This document shows positions 34,791-45,933 of a stretch of 64,000 nucleotides of DNA, one piece after another. Numbering within the stretch: position 1 is the first letter of the stretch; the number at the start of each line of letters is the position of its first letter. The position numbers and the translations under genes were made by a program. The stretch lies in contig JAFISE010000012.1 of assembly GCA_022560025.1 (NCBI GenBank), forward strand, positions 1-64,000. The letters run 5' to 3'. The notes below the pieces were generated by a model. That model worked only from the letters and a program-made list of their open reading frames with translations, ran no database searches and was not told where the DNA came from. This stretch comes from Stagonosporopsis chrysanthemi. Lineage: Eukaryota; Ascomycota; Dothideomycetes; Pleosporales; Didymellaceae.

Positions 34791-36955
34791 CTAGATGCGA
34801 TTACAGAGCATCTTGTGCTTCCATCCGTTGCCTGTCTCCTCGTCATTGCTGGTCTGGCTCGCGGCGCGCCTAGCATTGACAAATTTCGGCCAGGTATTGG
34901 TGAGAACTAGGTATTTGATCTCGCTCTCGGCCAAATCGAAGATCACCTCCGCGAAAGCTTCCGGGATCTCAATATCTGTGGATTTCTCGTCTGAGTAGAG
35001 TCCATCCAAACGTGATACGGCCCTGAGGTTTGCACGGCCGAGTGCATCCAGATCCTTCAAGCCAAAGGTGGAACCGGTAGGACTGGGTGGTGCGTGCGAA
35101 TGAGTTGTAGAAGCATCATCTGGCTGAACATTGTCAAAAGGCGTGACAGAATCAGAAACTTCGGAAGAGAGTGACCCGCGCTTGTTGCGGTAGAGAATAA
35201 CGGCTGTGCTGTCGAAGATCTGGTAAAGGCGTTTCATCTCTCTTGAGGAGATATTAATGGGAAACTCGGAAAATTCAAGGGAGATGAAGCGAGCGTAGAT
35301 GTGGGTCGCAGCAATGAACTGTTGGCGCCGGTGTTCGGCTGTAGAAGCCTTGGGGGTGAACCAGTATCTTCGCCAGTCGGCAACGTGAGTGAGAAAGCTG
35401 ACGTTCTCACCTGAAAAATCCTTCAAAGCTGCAAACTCCAGAAGAGGAGCTGCATTGGTCCTGAGCGCATTCTCAAGCGCCGTCATGGTGAGCATGCCGG
35501 ACTTGGTCGATTCCGTGCTATTGATTGTAAAATCACCACCAGACTTAAGGGTGGTTGTCTTGGAGTAAGTGTCAGAGTATAAACTACCATCTTTAACCGA
35601 ACCATCAGCAGCAATGGTGCCGTCAGAGTTGCTCAAGGCCTGGCGCTTTTCCCATTCGGCAATCGCTTCCAAGGTTTCTTGACGGAGGCTTTGGGTCTTG
35701 AAGACACCCACGATAGGAAAGCCAAGTGTGATGATTTCCATAAGGAAGATGAAAATACCGAACCAGATCGGTGGAGGAACGTAGGCGGCAACTGCCGCCA
35801 TCGAAGGAGAGTAAAGACCTGCAAGCCAGAGAGGGGACGCTGGGAGTCTTTGAAGATCAGTTGTGGTCAGCAGAGGTAGTTTCGGACTTACCCGGCAATA
35901 CAGCAGCAAATAGTCTGTAGTCGCCAACCATGGACATCGCGGACCCCCCTGCTCTTCCAGATCATGTAGGGTGCATAGATCCAGGCCCAGACGAACTGCC
36001 AGACGATTGAGGCCCACCACTCCCAACCTTGGTTGCACTTGAGGTAAAGCTCTGCCTCAGTCCCCTTCACATTGTAGTTCCATAGACCCCATCCAGGGTG
36101 GAATTTCTCGGAGCCAAGAAAGACAAGTAGCGAGACTGCGATCTGGTGGACGATTAGCACTGTTGTGTTAAAAACTTGAGGACATGGCTTTACCTGAATG
36201 ATCATGCCAATACCGATAAAAAACAGCGAGCGATTGACCTTGTCAGCCCTCTCGACTCCAGAAACGATTCTCTTGAAGCGATTATTGCCCATTGAGGCAG
36301 CCTTCTTTTCACTGATTGGCTTCTGGTCTTTCAGTGTACTCATATGAGCGAGTTGCTTCTGGCGGCTTGCGACGTGCAGAAATTGGGTATTAGCAGCCTG
36401 GAACATGGCCATGCCTAACGGGACAAGAATGTTCATCATCCAGAAAATTACAGAGCAAGGAAAGTATGCACCAAAGGGGTACGCCCAGATACTGATGGCT
36501 CCATAGATGTGAAGGGCGCCGACTCCAGTAAATAGAAGCGGCAGCTTTCTCATACGGATGGACGGAAGCTCGCGATGCCTGCGTTCATCTCACAGTCAGT
36601 GGTTGAGGAAGATGTTTTCTCGGGGCATCAGACTTACCTCCACAGAAAGGCCATCGCGGCAATGAGCGACACATTCCAACAGATCTCAAAAGCAATGTAG
36701 AACCACCCAAGGGGCCCGAGCTGCGCTTTCTCGAGAGCCATGATAAAGAGCGACAAGCCGCAACAAAAATATGGGGTAGTGACTGCAAGGCTGGAGATCT
36801 TAACGCCTGGGCTCCCGGAAACCCTTATACCGGGTCGTGCTGGGGTAATGAAAAAGAAAGGAGCATGCTCTCGGCGAAGAGAGAATCGAAACAATGGACT
36901 GATAAACGTTGAGCAGCAGATCAAGACTCGACCCGGGGCCAGCGAGGATCGTCAT
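34791..36955 (-). CDS. GprK-like receptor: 7TM region fused to RGS domain
   Basis: Hybrid of a heptahelical membrane region with a C-terminal regulator-of-G-protein-signalling domain, as in Aspergillus GprK and plant AtRGS1; expected to sit in the plasma membrane and speed up Galpha GTP hydrolysis. Five exons: 36955-36831, 36790-36638, 36578-36194, 36142-35892, 35847-34791, with introns of 40, 59, 51 and 44 nt; lengths add to 656 aa in frame. The ATG at 36955 is my choice; 36924 is an alternative without intron 1. TM segments include YFCCGLSLFIMALEKA, FEICWNVSLIAAMAFL, FPCSVIFWMMNILVPLG, SIVWQFVWAWIYAPYMIW and PPIWFGIFIFLMEIITLG. The RGS part begins near TMTALENALRTNAAPLLEFA and includes ENVSFLTHVADWRRYWF. 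A Ser/Thr/Asp-rich stretch (SVTPFDNVQPDDAS) follows it. Confidence 0.8.
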
Positions 36956-38420
36956 GAGTTCTAGTTCCGACTGCTACTCGATCTTGCCGTGGGGTTAAAC
37001 TAAGACGGGATCTCTCCTTGCCGTTGCTGGACACTATGTCCACGCTTGACAGGGCTTAGATGGTAGTCCGACAGCCAAAACGGCTAGTGCCATCAAGTTC
37101 CGCCTATCATAGCCTCAAGTGCCTGGATGAAGTTCTGGACGACGGCCCTAGCGGAGCTTGGGACAGATGACAACGAACTACCGCAGCGTGAGGAGATCGT
37201 TATTTTGCATGACTGGTGGTGGTGTACACAAGTCGGGTGCGTTGAAGTCCGTTGTTTGCAGGCGAATCATTGCCTGCATAAAGCCAGTCGGCCAGCATCC
37301 TGTGGTTCACAACAAATTTCTGTAATTGTATGCGTGTGCGTGAATGCGTTGTGGAAACGAGCTCTTGTAATGTTTGCTGGGGTGCATAACTTTAGCGCCG
37401 GTGACCACGTTGTGGTGGCGTTCTGATAGACGATAAAGTTTGTGTCATTGATTCATACAGGGCTGCTAATAGCGCTTGACAACGTTGGTTCGTTCGCTGC
37501 GAGGCTCACAGCTCCAGCCACAAGCACTGAAAGCTCATTGAGGGCAAGAAGCCGAGATACTTGTTCCGCTCATGCAAATTTTGTCACCCCACAAGACATT
37601 TTCGAGGTTATGGCTTGAGTCTCCCGTTCCCTCGTGTTCGTGACAGCGGCTGAGCGCACGAGCCATGATGGGTAATGGATCGTGGTCTGGATTACCGCAT
37701 GCATCAAGTGCCGCGGACATACACCAAGGGGAAGTCCTGCAGACAGGTGAACGTTCATTCCACTGAACGAGACAAAACTGTATCCCTTATTCCTCTGGCT
37801 CGTGTAGATCCTGTAGGGCAGCTGATCCGAATAGATCGAGTCAAGGTCGGTAGCGGCGACTGCCGGCCGTGAATTCGCCGTAAGGTTGTAATCAACGCGC
37901 AAACCCATCAAGAAAGACTAGCCATTGGCTCGAGACCGCGTAGCCCAGAAAGTCATCACACACATCGTTCGGCGATGCAAAAGATCTGCTGCGCAGAGTG
38001 GTATCGCTCGAAACTGTACGGGATGAAGTAGGCCCAAATCGGCAGCTTTGTTCCCTATGTCGAACTTCGGCAGGGCGAATGTGTGCTTCCTAGTCCCAGA
38101 AGCCAAATATTGGTCAGTTTGCACAAAATGGGCCAAGAATCTCACAATCTTTAAACCGCTATGCAAAATTGGACAATCTTCGAAGCGTGGGCGTCGATCA
38201 ATTGCTAGGCTGAGTGTCACAGGCGCCAACCTCATGGTGGCAGAGCTATACGGAAGTGTTCACGCTGGCTCGCCCTCAGGATGCCAGTACTTTGTAGCAA
38301 GGCAAGCCTCTTCCGCACGTTGATCGATTGGCCGCTGTCTCCGGGGGCTGAAGAAGGGGCCGATTCGTTCAATCCGCTCTGGCCGCACTGGGTATTGTGT
38401 CGACCATGTGCACGAGACTC
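36956..38420. other. Gene-poor intergenic region
   Basis: 1.46 kb with only short, unrecognisable open frames on both strands (37127-37426, 37570-37911, 37918-38235). It should contain the receptor gene promoter at its left end. No repeat or RNA gene recognised. Confidence 0.45.
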
Positions 38421-39390
38421 CTAGCTTTTCCGCCAGTTCAATAATTTCCATCCGCAATTCTGAGCTGCGCTTTCCTGTCTCAGCTGACGCTCACACAGAT
38501 AATCGAGCACAATAACTCGGTAGCTCGATACTGACGCTGCAACCAAGGCAACAGCAGCTTCGATCACGAGCCAAAAGATGACTGTAGTGTAGTTGGCTTC
38601 CTGAGACCGGACGTCGCATAGGAAGGCAAGGCGAGTTGTGGCTACAGCAATGATGCACACAGATAGAATTTTGAAGCCTGTATTGATAACGGCGCGCGAC
38701 AGTGTAAAATTTGCCATGCGGATCAGCAATATCGGTATCGCCACGACAGTCAGATCTTGTTACTTATACGACCAGGGTCTAGGGGTCATGCCGCATACCT
38801 GCTAGATCTGTCACAATATCGATAGTGACCAAGGAGATCTCCCAAGCACGTGTAGTGGACGATGCCCCTTGAAGATACCGGCAATCTTTTACTAGTCAGC
38901 CTTGTGATACAGTGGATGGTGCCGCAAAGAAAATTAGCATACGAGAGCTTGAACACAAAACGGGGGGAACCGCTAGTGTGCATAAGAAGGCTATCATACA
39001 GATGGCAATCGTCATCCAGTAGTAGCGAGTCAAATTTGTAGAGACCAAAGAGTATGGCGGTTTGTGAAATTCGAATTGGAGAAGGAAAGACGCTTTGACC
39101 GAGTAAATCGTGACCCATAACAGCTCTATGGCAGCCGTCAGGCGCGAAGCAGCACTTGCATGCTGCCAGGACTGGTTCTGATCTGCACCGGACTTATTGT
39201 CGTGATCGTAGAGTGTGCTCAACATGGAATGGAGGAGTGCGGATCCGGCGAATAACGAGGGCAAGGCTAGCAAGAGGAGACTATCGCTTCTCTTAAGCTT
39301 CTCTTTCATAAGGTAGCGAATTAACATCCGCGAGGCTAGGAAAGCAGAAGAGAGGCCGCATACGGTCCACATAACTCCCTGTGTGATCAT
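38421..39390 (-). CDS. Fungal rhodopsin-domain integral membrane protein
   Basis: Small multi-TM protein resembling the large Pezizomycotina family of rhodopsin-domain (Pth11-like-core) proteins. My model has three exons: 39390-38943, 38885-38799 and 38755-38421 (introns 57 and 43 nt: GTATGC...AAAG and GTATGC...CAAG), total 289 aa in frame. Seen: WTVCGLSSAFLASRMLIRYLM then KRSDSLLLLALPSLFAGSAL; YYWMTIAICMIAFLCTLAVPP; then TTRAWEISLVTIDIVTDL / TVVAIPILLIRM and FWLVIEAAVALVAASVSSYRV. The WEISLVTIDIVTDL and IEAAVALVAASV blocks match the family layout. The usual Trp after the PP motif is not visible, so the protein is diverged or the first splice differs. Ligand and role unknown. Confidence 0.6.
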
Positions 39391-39882
39391 TTAGTACTTT
39401 AGAATTTCCTATTGTAGTGACGGCAACAAACCCACCCTAAAAGTTCCCTCGCTGATCAGCGGCGTGCTGTTCCGCATCGCGTGAGCCACACCAACTGAGG
39501 CCCAACGTCGGCGACGGTGGAAAGGAAGACTCGCTCGCCGCGCTCGCACCTCCACGAGCGCACACAATTATGTCATTGCCCGTGCACGCGGGAAATATGC
39601 GGGCGTTGCGCACTGTCTGTGGAGAGGCTAGGTTGTTGTCATTATTGTCGCCAGGATGCTGAGCGCGCGATCGTCAGCATTGACCCTGCCACACGTCCGT
39701 GCGGCTCCGGAAGCTGCAGCAAACACGGAACACCTGTCAACACCCAATTATGACCGCCTTGCTAATTGCGACGGAGCTAGATTGTTTTCATATGAGATCG
39801 TGTTCTATGCAACAAGCGTGGAGCAGCCATCGTGCGTCGCAGACGGTCGATCCGTGGAGAAAAGACTTCGTGTGTCCAACCC
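39391..39882. other. Intergenic between OYE 3' end and rhodopsin-domain gene start
   Basis: 492 bp with promoter sequence for the minus-strand rhodopsin-domain gene and the 3' UTR of the OYE. Short plus-strand frames here look spurious. Confidence 0.45.
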
Positions 39883-41025
39883 TCAAACTTCGCTACTTTG
39901 AGCATCTCCAAATCCATCAGTAAAAGGATAGTCCGTATAACCCTCCTGCGGCGCCTTCCCCTGCGCGTAAAATGTACTCCTATCATACCCGTTCAACGCC
40001 ACGCCGCGCCTGATTCTCCAGACCAGATCCGGATTGGCCAAAAAATGTCTTCCAAACACAAAAGCCACATCGAAGCCCCCATACTTGTCATCCGCCGCCT
40101 CCCAAACGTTCTGTGGTGTATACCCACCGGCCAGCAGAACTGGGCTTTCCGTCCCCCAGACGTCAAGTAAAAATTTGATGCTCTCGCTCGACTCACAGTC
40201 GACATTGTTATTCACCCTGCTCTCAATGATGTGCAGATAGCCCAACTGCAGCTCCTTCAGCGCTTGCGTAATATATGAGAACGTGGGGATTGGGTCTATC
40301 ATCCGCATGCCCTGGAATGGACTCCACGGGCTGACACGAAATCCGACTTTTTCAGGCCCAATGGCGTCCGCACATGCCCGGGCAACTTCAATGCCAAAGC
40401 GTGCTCTGTTTTTGCTGGAGCCACCCCAGGTATCGGTGCGCTGATTGCATGTGTCTTGCAGGAACTGGTCAATAAGATACCCGTTCGCGCCATGTAGCTC
40501 GATGCCATCGAAGCCTGCCGTGATTGCGTTACAGGCTGCTTGTGCAAAGTCCGCGATGCATTGGTGGATCTCAGCTTCGGTCATTGGTACTGGTGTAGGT
40601 GTAGGCCCGGATTCCTCAGTGAAACCCGAACTAGGCATGGGTACAGCGCTGCTGCTTAGCAGATTGTAACCGTGCTTTTTGAGGTTTCCGACGTCTGCGG
40701 CGCGGCCTGGGGCAACGAGTTGGCATATTATGTTGCATCCTCTTGCATGGACGGCCTTGGTAATGGACTTCCAGCCAGCAATTTGTGCCGGCGCCCAGAG
40801 ACCAGGGGCGCGAGGGAACCCGGCGTGGGCAGGGGAAATAAGTGTTGCTTCCGCAATAAGGAGAGTTCCGGGGATACAAGCCCGCTGTGTGTAATATTCC
40901 ACTGCCAGGGGTACTTGGACATGGTCATCATCTGCGCGGGCGCGAGTAAGAGGTGCCATTGCGATACGGTGTCCAAGGTTCATGGTGCCCACACGTAACG
41001 GGCTGAAAAGCTTGAATTCTGGCAT
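39883..41025 (-). CDS. NADH:flavin oxidoreductase (old yellow enzyme family)
   Basis: FMN-dependent ene-reductase reducing activated C=C bonds with NAD(P)H. Intronless, 380 aa, the normal size for fungal OYEs. Seen: LFSPLRVGTMNLGHRIAMAP start, MAPLTRARA, active-site pair His178/Asn181 in DGIELHGANGYLIDQFL, Arg-containing RVSPWSPFQGM, then VLLAGGY and FGRHFLANPDLVWRI for FMN phosphate. The usual QLWxxGR motif reads QLVAPGR (Val104 replaces the Trp), and the loop GFTEESGPTP replaces the common Tyr-flanked stretch, so substrate preference may be changed. Fungal homologues act in ergot alkaloid and other secondary pathways or in detoxification; no cluster partner is seen beside it. An A/T-rich TTAAAAAAA element lies upstream (about 41061-41069, minus strand). 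Confidence 0.9.
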   Translation of the reverse strand: MPEFKLFSPLRVGTMNLGHRIAMAPLTRARADDDHVQVPLAVEYYTQRACIPGTLLIAEATLISPAHAGFPRAPGLWAPAQIAGWKSITKAVHARGCNIICQLVAPGRAADVGNLKKHGYNLLSSSAVPMPSSGFTEESGPTPTPVPMTEAEIHQCIADFAQAACNAITAGFDGIELHGANGYLIDQFLQDTCNQRTDTWGGSSKNRARFGIEVARACADAIGPEKVGFRVSPWSPFQGMRMIDPIPTFSYITQALKELQLGYLHIIESRVNNNVDCESSESIKFLLDVWGTESPVLLAGGYTPQNVWEAADDKYGGFDVAFVFGRHFLANPDLVWRIRRGVALNGYDRSTFYAQGKAPQEGYTDYPFTDGFGDAQSSEV

Positions 41026-42131
41026 GATAGATGGAGTGGATGAGCAATCAGCTAAGCGGATTTTTTTAAGCTGCGAAGCGAGTGATAGAGAGGCTCAGGT
41101 GTTAGAACACGTGCTGAGCGCGTGTGAAGGGCGGCGTAGCTCTGTCAGATCGCGGTAGGCGGGAAGTCACTTTTTGGTCAGATTCTGACTACAACTTTGG
41201 ATATCCTTCTCGATGCTTACATACCATCACAGCAATATCGAAGTCGGGCAACACTTCTCTTGGCCGATGCAATGCGGTCACTTGCACAAGGGTTAGAAGT
41301 ACTTTGTATCCACGGCTTTGCCGACCGTTCGCCGAAGGTTCATTGTGCCGATGAAAATTGTAAGTAGAAGAATTTACGGATCGGATCATCCTCTATACGA
41401 ACGCAGAAATCGACAGGAAGTACTTGGTCTTACATTGCAGTATACGTGCTAGGATGTTCTGGTGGTATCCAGGCGTATATGCATCGCAAGCTCCGGCCTA
41501 TGAAGATCCACTTCAGCTTAGTCCCCGCGATGTCTCAACACCCTACGGCACACATTGCCGATCTGTTTTAGATTCGCAAGGAAAATCTAGGCGGGCGTTT
41601 TGAGTCAGAGCCAAGATAAAAAGTCTGCTGGCTGATAATTGCATCATGATCCCAGAGGGAGCTCGCACTTACTACAACAAATGCGCACCATCCCCATTTG
41701 CCCGATTTGCAGGGCTGAGCGAGTAAGGAATTTTGATGGCATCCAGATAGGTCAAAATTGCCTATTACATACGAGGAGAAAGGTCGAAGGAGTTCTTAAA
41801 GCAAGAGGCACGATGTGCGATGTGCGATTGTGCAAGCAGGGTCCCGCCATGTCTTTACATCTATGTCGGAGTGAAAAACAATCACTTTGAGAGACATCAT
41901 GCGGTTCAAACACCTCCAGCCAAGAACCACCTACGCGCAGCCTGCAATGTTAATAAACCCTGATGTACACTGAGGTCCTTTGCTTCAAGCAGCTCACAGT
42001 CCGACGATTCTTTGTTACCCTTTAAATCCCCTGCAAAGTGAGTAAATTGACTCGCCAGAGTAGTAGTTTGCCATAATTAAAATCAGCACACTACTCGTAC
42101 AGGTCTATTGTAAATTATACTTGTGCGAAGT
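41026..42131. other. Intergenic between DUF6601-fusion 3' end and OYE start
   Basis: 1.1 kb. The first 100 bp next to 41026 are the OYE promoter. The rest shows only a short plus-strand frame (41639-41890) with no recognised domain. A/T-rich near 42030-42125. Confidence 0.45.
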
Positions 42132-45100
42132 TTATGGTATACTCTGCAACCCTGAACGTCTGCGAGATTCCACTCGGTATCGGTACCTAGTCGCCAGGTT
42201 GAACAAGAACTTAACAACAGGTGCGCAAAGTATGATGCCGAACAGTGCAGCCAAGCTAACAAGACTGTACACCACAAATCCATACGAAGCTCGCTGAAAC
42301 GCGCGGTTATCCTCTAACCCTAATACGCTGGAGCCAACTTGCATCGCACTCAGCACTGAGATGAAGAACAAAAATCCGAAAACCGTCCACATCTGATCTC
42401 TGAGAAAGGATACGGTTGACCTGTTGGGCAGGTTGAGATATCCGCTTACGTAATGGGTTATTACGAAGCGACATCGATATATAATGTTGATCCGATCCAG
42501 TCGAAGGTCGCCAAACTGAAATCGTTTGTTGACTTGATGACAGCTGTTGATATCCACCTCGCTAAGAAAGTCTTCAACAAACTCCCGCCACCAAGGCCAT
42601 GTGATGGATTCAGGTATCAATTCGAGATCCTTTGCTATCTTGAGGTCGATTGGTGTGGTCAGCAAGCATACATAGGACATAAGGAAGCCCGCAGCCGATG
42701 CCCACTCTCGCTTCTGGTTGATATGCAAGTACCAAACACTGTAGTCAAAGATCCACTGAGGTAGTGGTTTAAGCATCAACTGAGTTCTGGTCTTGAGCAG
42801 ATGCAAGTCCATTCGCTGCGTGTAGAGGATGTCAAGACCGAACATCTTGTATGTGTGCAAAGGGCGCGCACGCATCCGCCGACCAGCCAGCCAGAGATGG
42901 TCATGAATGGCGTTCAGACGTTTCAAGTCTAGGTCGCCTTCCAAGAACTCGGCCAGTTCATGGTGTGTAATAAATACTGCACCTCGGCGGTTAGCTATTG
43001 TAGGAAGCGATTCAGACAATGATTTGGACATTCCGGAAGTGGAAGGATTATCCGGTGAAAATGGGGGCCTTGGTTCAAACGGTGGCCTCAAGATTTTGCG
43101 TGACGTAGGAGATTGTAGGGTTCTTGATTCCATCTGCATGCTTGATTCCCATGGTTGGGTGACTCGGGCAACATTTGAGCGGTTATCGGCCCTTGTTCGA
43201 GCATCGGCCCTTAGTAGAGCTGTTGGAGATGGCTGCCTATTCCTTTGAGATAGATCTGTTGAACATCAGATTCAGTACTTTCAAAGTATAGTGTCTCCCT
43301 GGGATAGCCGTACCTTTTTCGCCCGAAGGAGAACCTGACCTGTTGACCTTAGACTTCAGGATGACAGGCCCGAAGTCGGGCAAACCTGCTTTTTGAGCCA
43401 GCTTCTCCAACACTTGCACCGCGTCTATGCTCTCCCCAAATTTCCCTTCGCGAGCTGAGTCCCAAAGCACGGATGTCCCTAAAGCACCGACAATATCATA
43501 TCCGGTAGTTTGTATGATCTCGCGAAGGATATCTGCTGTTCCAAGTGAGGGGTTGTTCCTCAAAACGGATCTTATGATGGTCGCGGACGGGCTTCGATAT
43601 GAGTGGAGCAATGAATCGTGTTCAATAGATTGGAGCGCGAACTGATACGCATGAGTTGACCTCAGTCGCTCGTTGTTTCGTTTTGACATGTTGGCGAGTA
43701 GATCGAATGGTGCTGGCATCTGGACCAAGGATTTGAGATGGATCTTGATCTCATGAAAGATTTCTTTCATGGGTCGTACAAAGGCGTAATTTTTTGAGAT
43801 CGCGATTACATGCCCATATACGACCCTACTCGAGGGATCCACAACCCAGGCTCCGGAGTCACCTTTCTTTAAACCTTGGTACTAGTCAGCTGGGTGAAAC
43901 ACATGTTAGGAATCTACGTACCAGTGCCAGTCTCGAACGATAAAGTCCATGTTTCCACGAATTTCCCAGAAGGAAGGCGGGTATACGCTTCATTCGGCGA
44001 CAAGTTTGCCTCAACTTGTCCACTTGCGCCAGAAAGCACCACAACTGATGCTCCTGCTAGCTTATCAGCAACACTACTGAAGTATTTACGCTCTTCATGA
44101 GCCGTGCTCTTGATATCGTTCTCGAGATGGTCCTTGACAAAAAGATTGGGAAGCTGTAGCTGAGGCTCTTTTATGCGGATGAGTGACCATTCTGGACCTG
44201 AATGTTTGATAGTACCCAACTCCACGGGAATGCTATAGTCAAGACCGACCGGAAGATCAGGCCTGGCGAATGTTGGCGAAGACTCTCCATCATAGTCAAT
44301 AGACTCCTCTGCTCGACGTTCTATCACTAAAGCTGGATCTACATCATTGTCGTAGTCGTTCACATCAATAGTCATGTCGTCGTCGGAAAGACTACCCGGT
44401 GCATGTGACGGCTCTTCTGGGCCATCGGGAACAATATGGCCTGTTGTAATAGCGTAGAATTGATCCGAAACTTGGATCAGTCCACCAATTGTGACGGTAC
44501 GCTCGATGTTTCCAGATGTGATTACAGCTGGTGTGCCACATAGGGTTACTGATGGACTTCCGTAGGCGGTTCTGACATTTTCGGACGCCGAAGGATCCAC
44601 CCTGGAGAGATCGAAGCAAACCCGGACATGAGGGTGATACAATGATCGTACTTTCGACTTCGAAAGCAAGAGATGCATTGCCTTGATTGCTTCAGGAGTC
44701 GTGAGTCCCATGATGCGAATGTATGGGACCAGAGTATCTGGGTCTTTTGTGGATCCTACGCGCCTACCCATGCATTGCACCAGTGTGAGATAGCCCGCTT
44801 CTCTGAACTTGGGTGGCTCCTGTTCAAGGTACTTCGATAGTCTTCTGACGTGCTCTTTATACTTCTCCGGGAACTCTGCATTCCCATTAAGGGCAATTTT
44901 TTCAGAAGCCTGAAAGTTCAGGCTCAACAATCTGTCCCGTTTCCTGAGATACTCAAATTCTTGCGTACTCTCTATCGGGCGCGTAGATCTTCCAATAGTG
45001 GAGACGCCTGTTTGCGAGCCACTCGATACAGCCTGATTCGCCGTAGTGTTTCTATTGTTCGTAGAGCCTCTGAGCACTGATGCGGTTGTAGTTTCGTCGA

Positions 45101-45341
45101 CCGGTCTCTTCGGCCTTGACGATCTATTCGTGTTTGGTGTACTTGAGCCGTGTTGTGGCTGTGCGTGAGTCTACATTGCTAGGTCAGATAAGCTCTAAGG
45201 GTCTTGCCCCCAAGATCAGTCAACTATTACGTTGTTACGGCCTCGGGCCACCTCCAGTAACGCGTCAGGGAGTGTGGGGATCTTGCCCGGGGGTCCAAGA
45301 ATGTTCGTTGAGTGCAGTGTGAGCCTTTCGGTCGTTGCCAT
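42132..45341 (-). CDS. Trypsin-like domain fused to DUF6601-like membrane domain
   Basis: Predicted four-exon gene: 45341-45231, 45170-43922, 43874-43314, 43255-42132, total 1014 aa; introns 45171-45230 (GTAATA...TGTAG), 43875-43921 (GTACGT...CAAG), 43256-43313 (GTACGG...AACAG) keep frame. The first exon (MATTERL...) is inferred from splice phase. Residues about 230-470 look chymotrypsin-like: AITTGHIVP (candidate catalytic His282) and LKKGDSGAWVVDP (Ser460). The DWAL-like block reads GPEWSLIRI, so the usual Asp is Glu364; other acidic residues lie at 300-320. A helical region (530-640) follows. The C-terminal 330 residues match, from memory, fungal DUF6601: HHELAEFLEGDLDLKRLNAI, LWLAGRRMRARPLH, and two TM segments (TVFGFLFFISVLSAM and YGFVVYSLVSLAALFGIIL). 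Without the last intron it would be a 665-aa protease-like gene and a separate 335-aa gene only 97 bp apart. Function unknown. Confidence 0.65.
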
Positions 45342-45933
45342 TGTGACTACGTGCGTCATGTGTATGTTGTGTCCTGGATAGAAGTGGTAGAATGAGCCCC
45401 GGTGCAACGAAGCCCGGTACAAGAACCAGCCTTGCCTTGGGCGAGGAGTCACGAGTGTGTTTCCCGCAAAAAGGCCTTTTGAGAAAGAAAGATGCTGTTC
45501 ACAATGTGAGAGGTGAGAGCTGAGGACAGCGGCGTAGGCGCTATGCAGTCTACCAATAAAGTTCCGTGCACAGCCTGTACATGCATGCATGGTATCGACA
45601 ATGCTGGTATTGAGATCGGCAGAACGTTACCTGCTTGAACTCCCGCGCATCCTCACTGTATGACAGAACAACTAACGTCAGAAACTTGCGATCAAAGATT
45701 TCACAAGCATGATTTTATTCTTGTTTACTTCCACAATTTTGTAGATTTTGTAGATTGTGCGCTTCAGCGCAATCTCCCATGAGTGCTATTTTAGGCATCG
45801 CATGGTCGGTAGCTCACTGCAGCTCTCAGCTGGTGGCGTGGTTAGCTCGTCCGCCCCGAAAAGCAAACATTCTATTTATTGTTAGAATCACAATCAGTAC
45901 AAATTCTACCTAACAATCACCAGCCCTTCAACA
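45342..45933. promoter_or_regulatory. Divergent promoter of the protease-fusion and single-TM genes
   Basis: 592 bp between head-to-head starts. A/T-rich around 45700-45780 and 45865-45915. No defined element recognised. A 124-codon minus-strand frame reaching 45590 overlaps it but only its last 41 codons are used as exon 1 of the neighbour. Confidence 0.45.

Noticed and set aside
45835..45870. tRNA-like GTGGTTAGCTCGTCCG sequence
   Set aside because: Resembles a D-arm stretch but no anticodon or T-arm could be paired around it.
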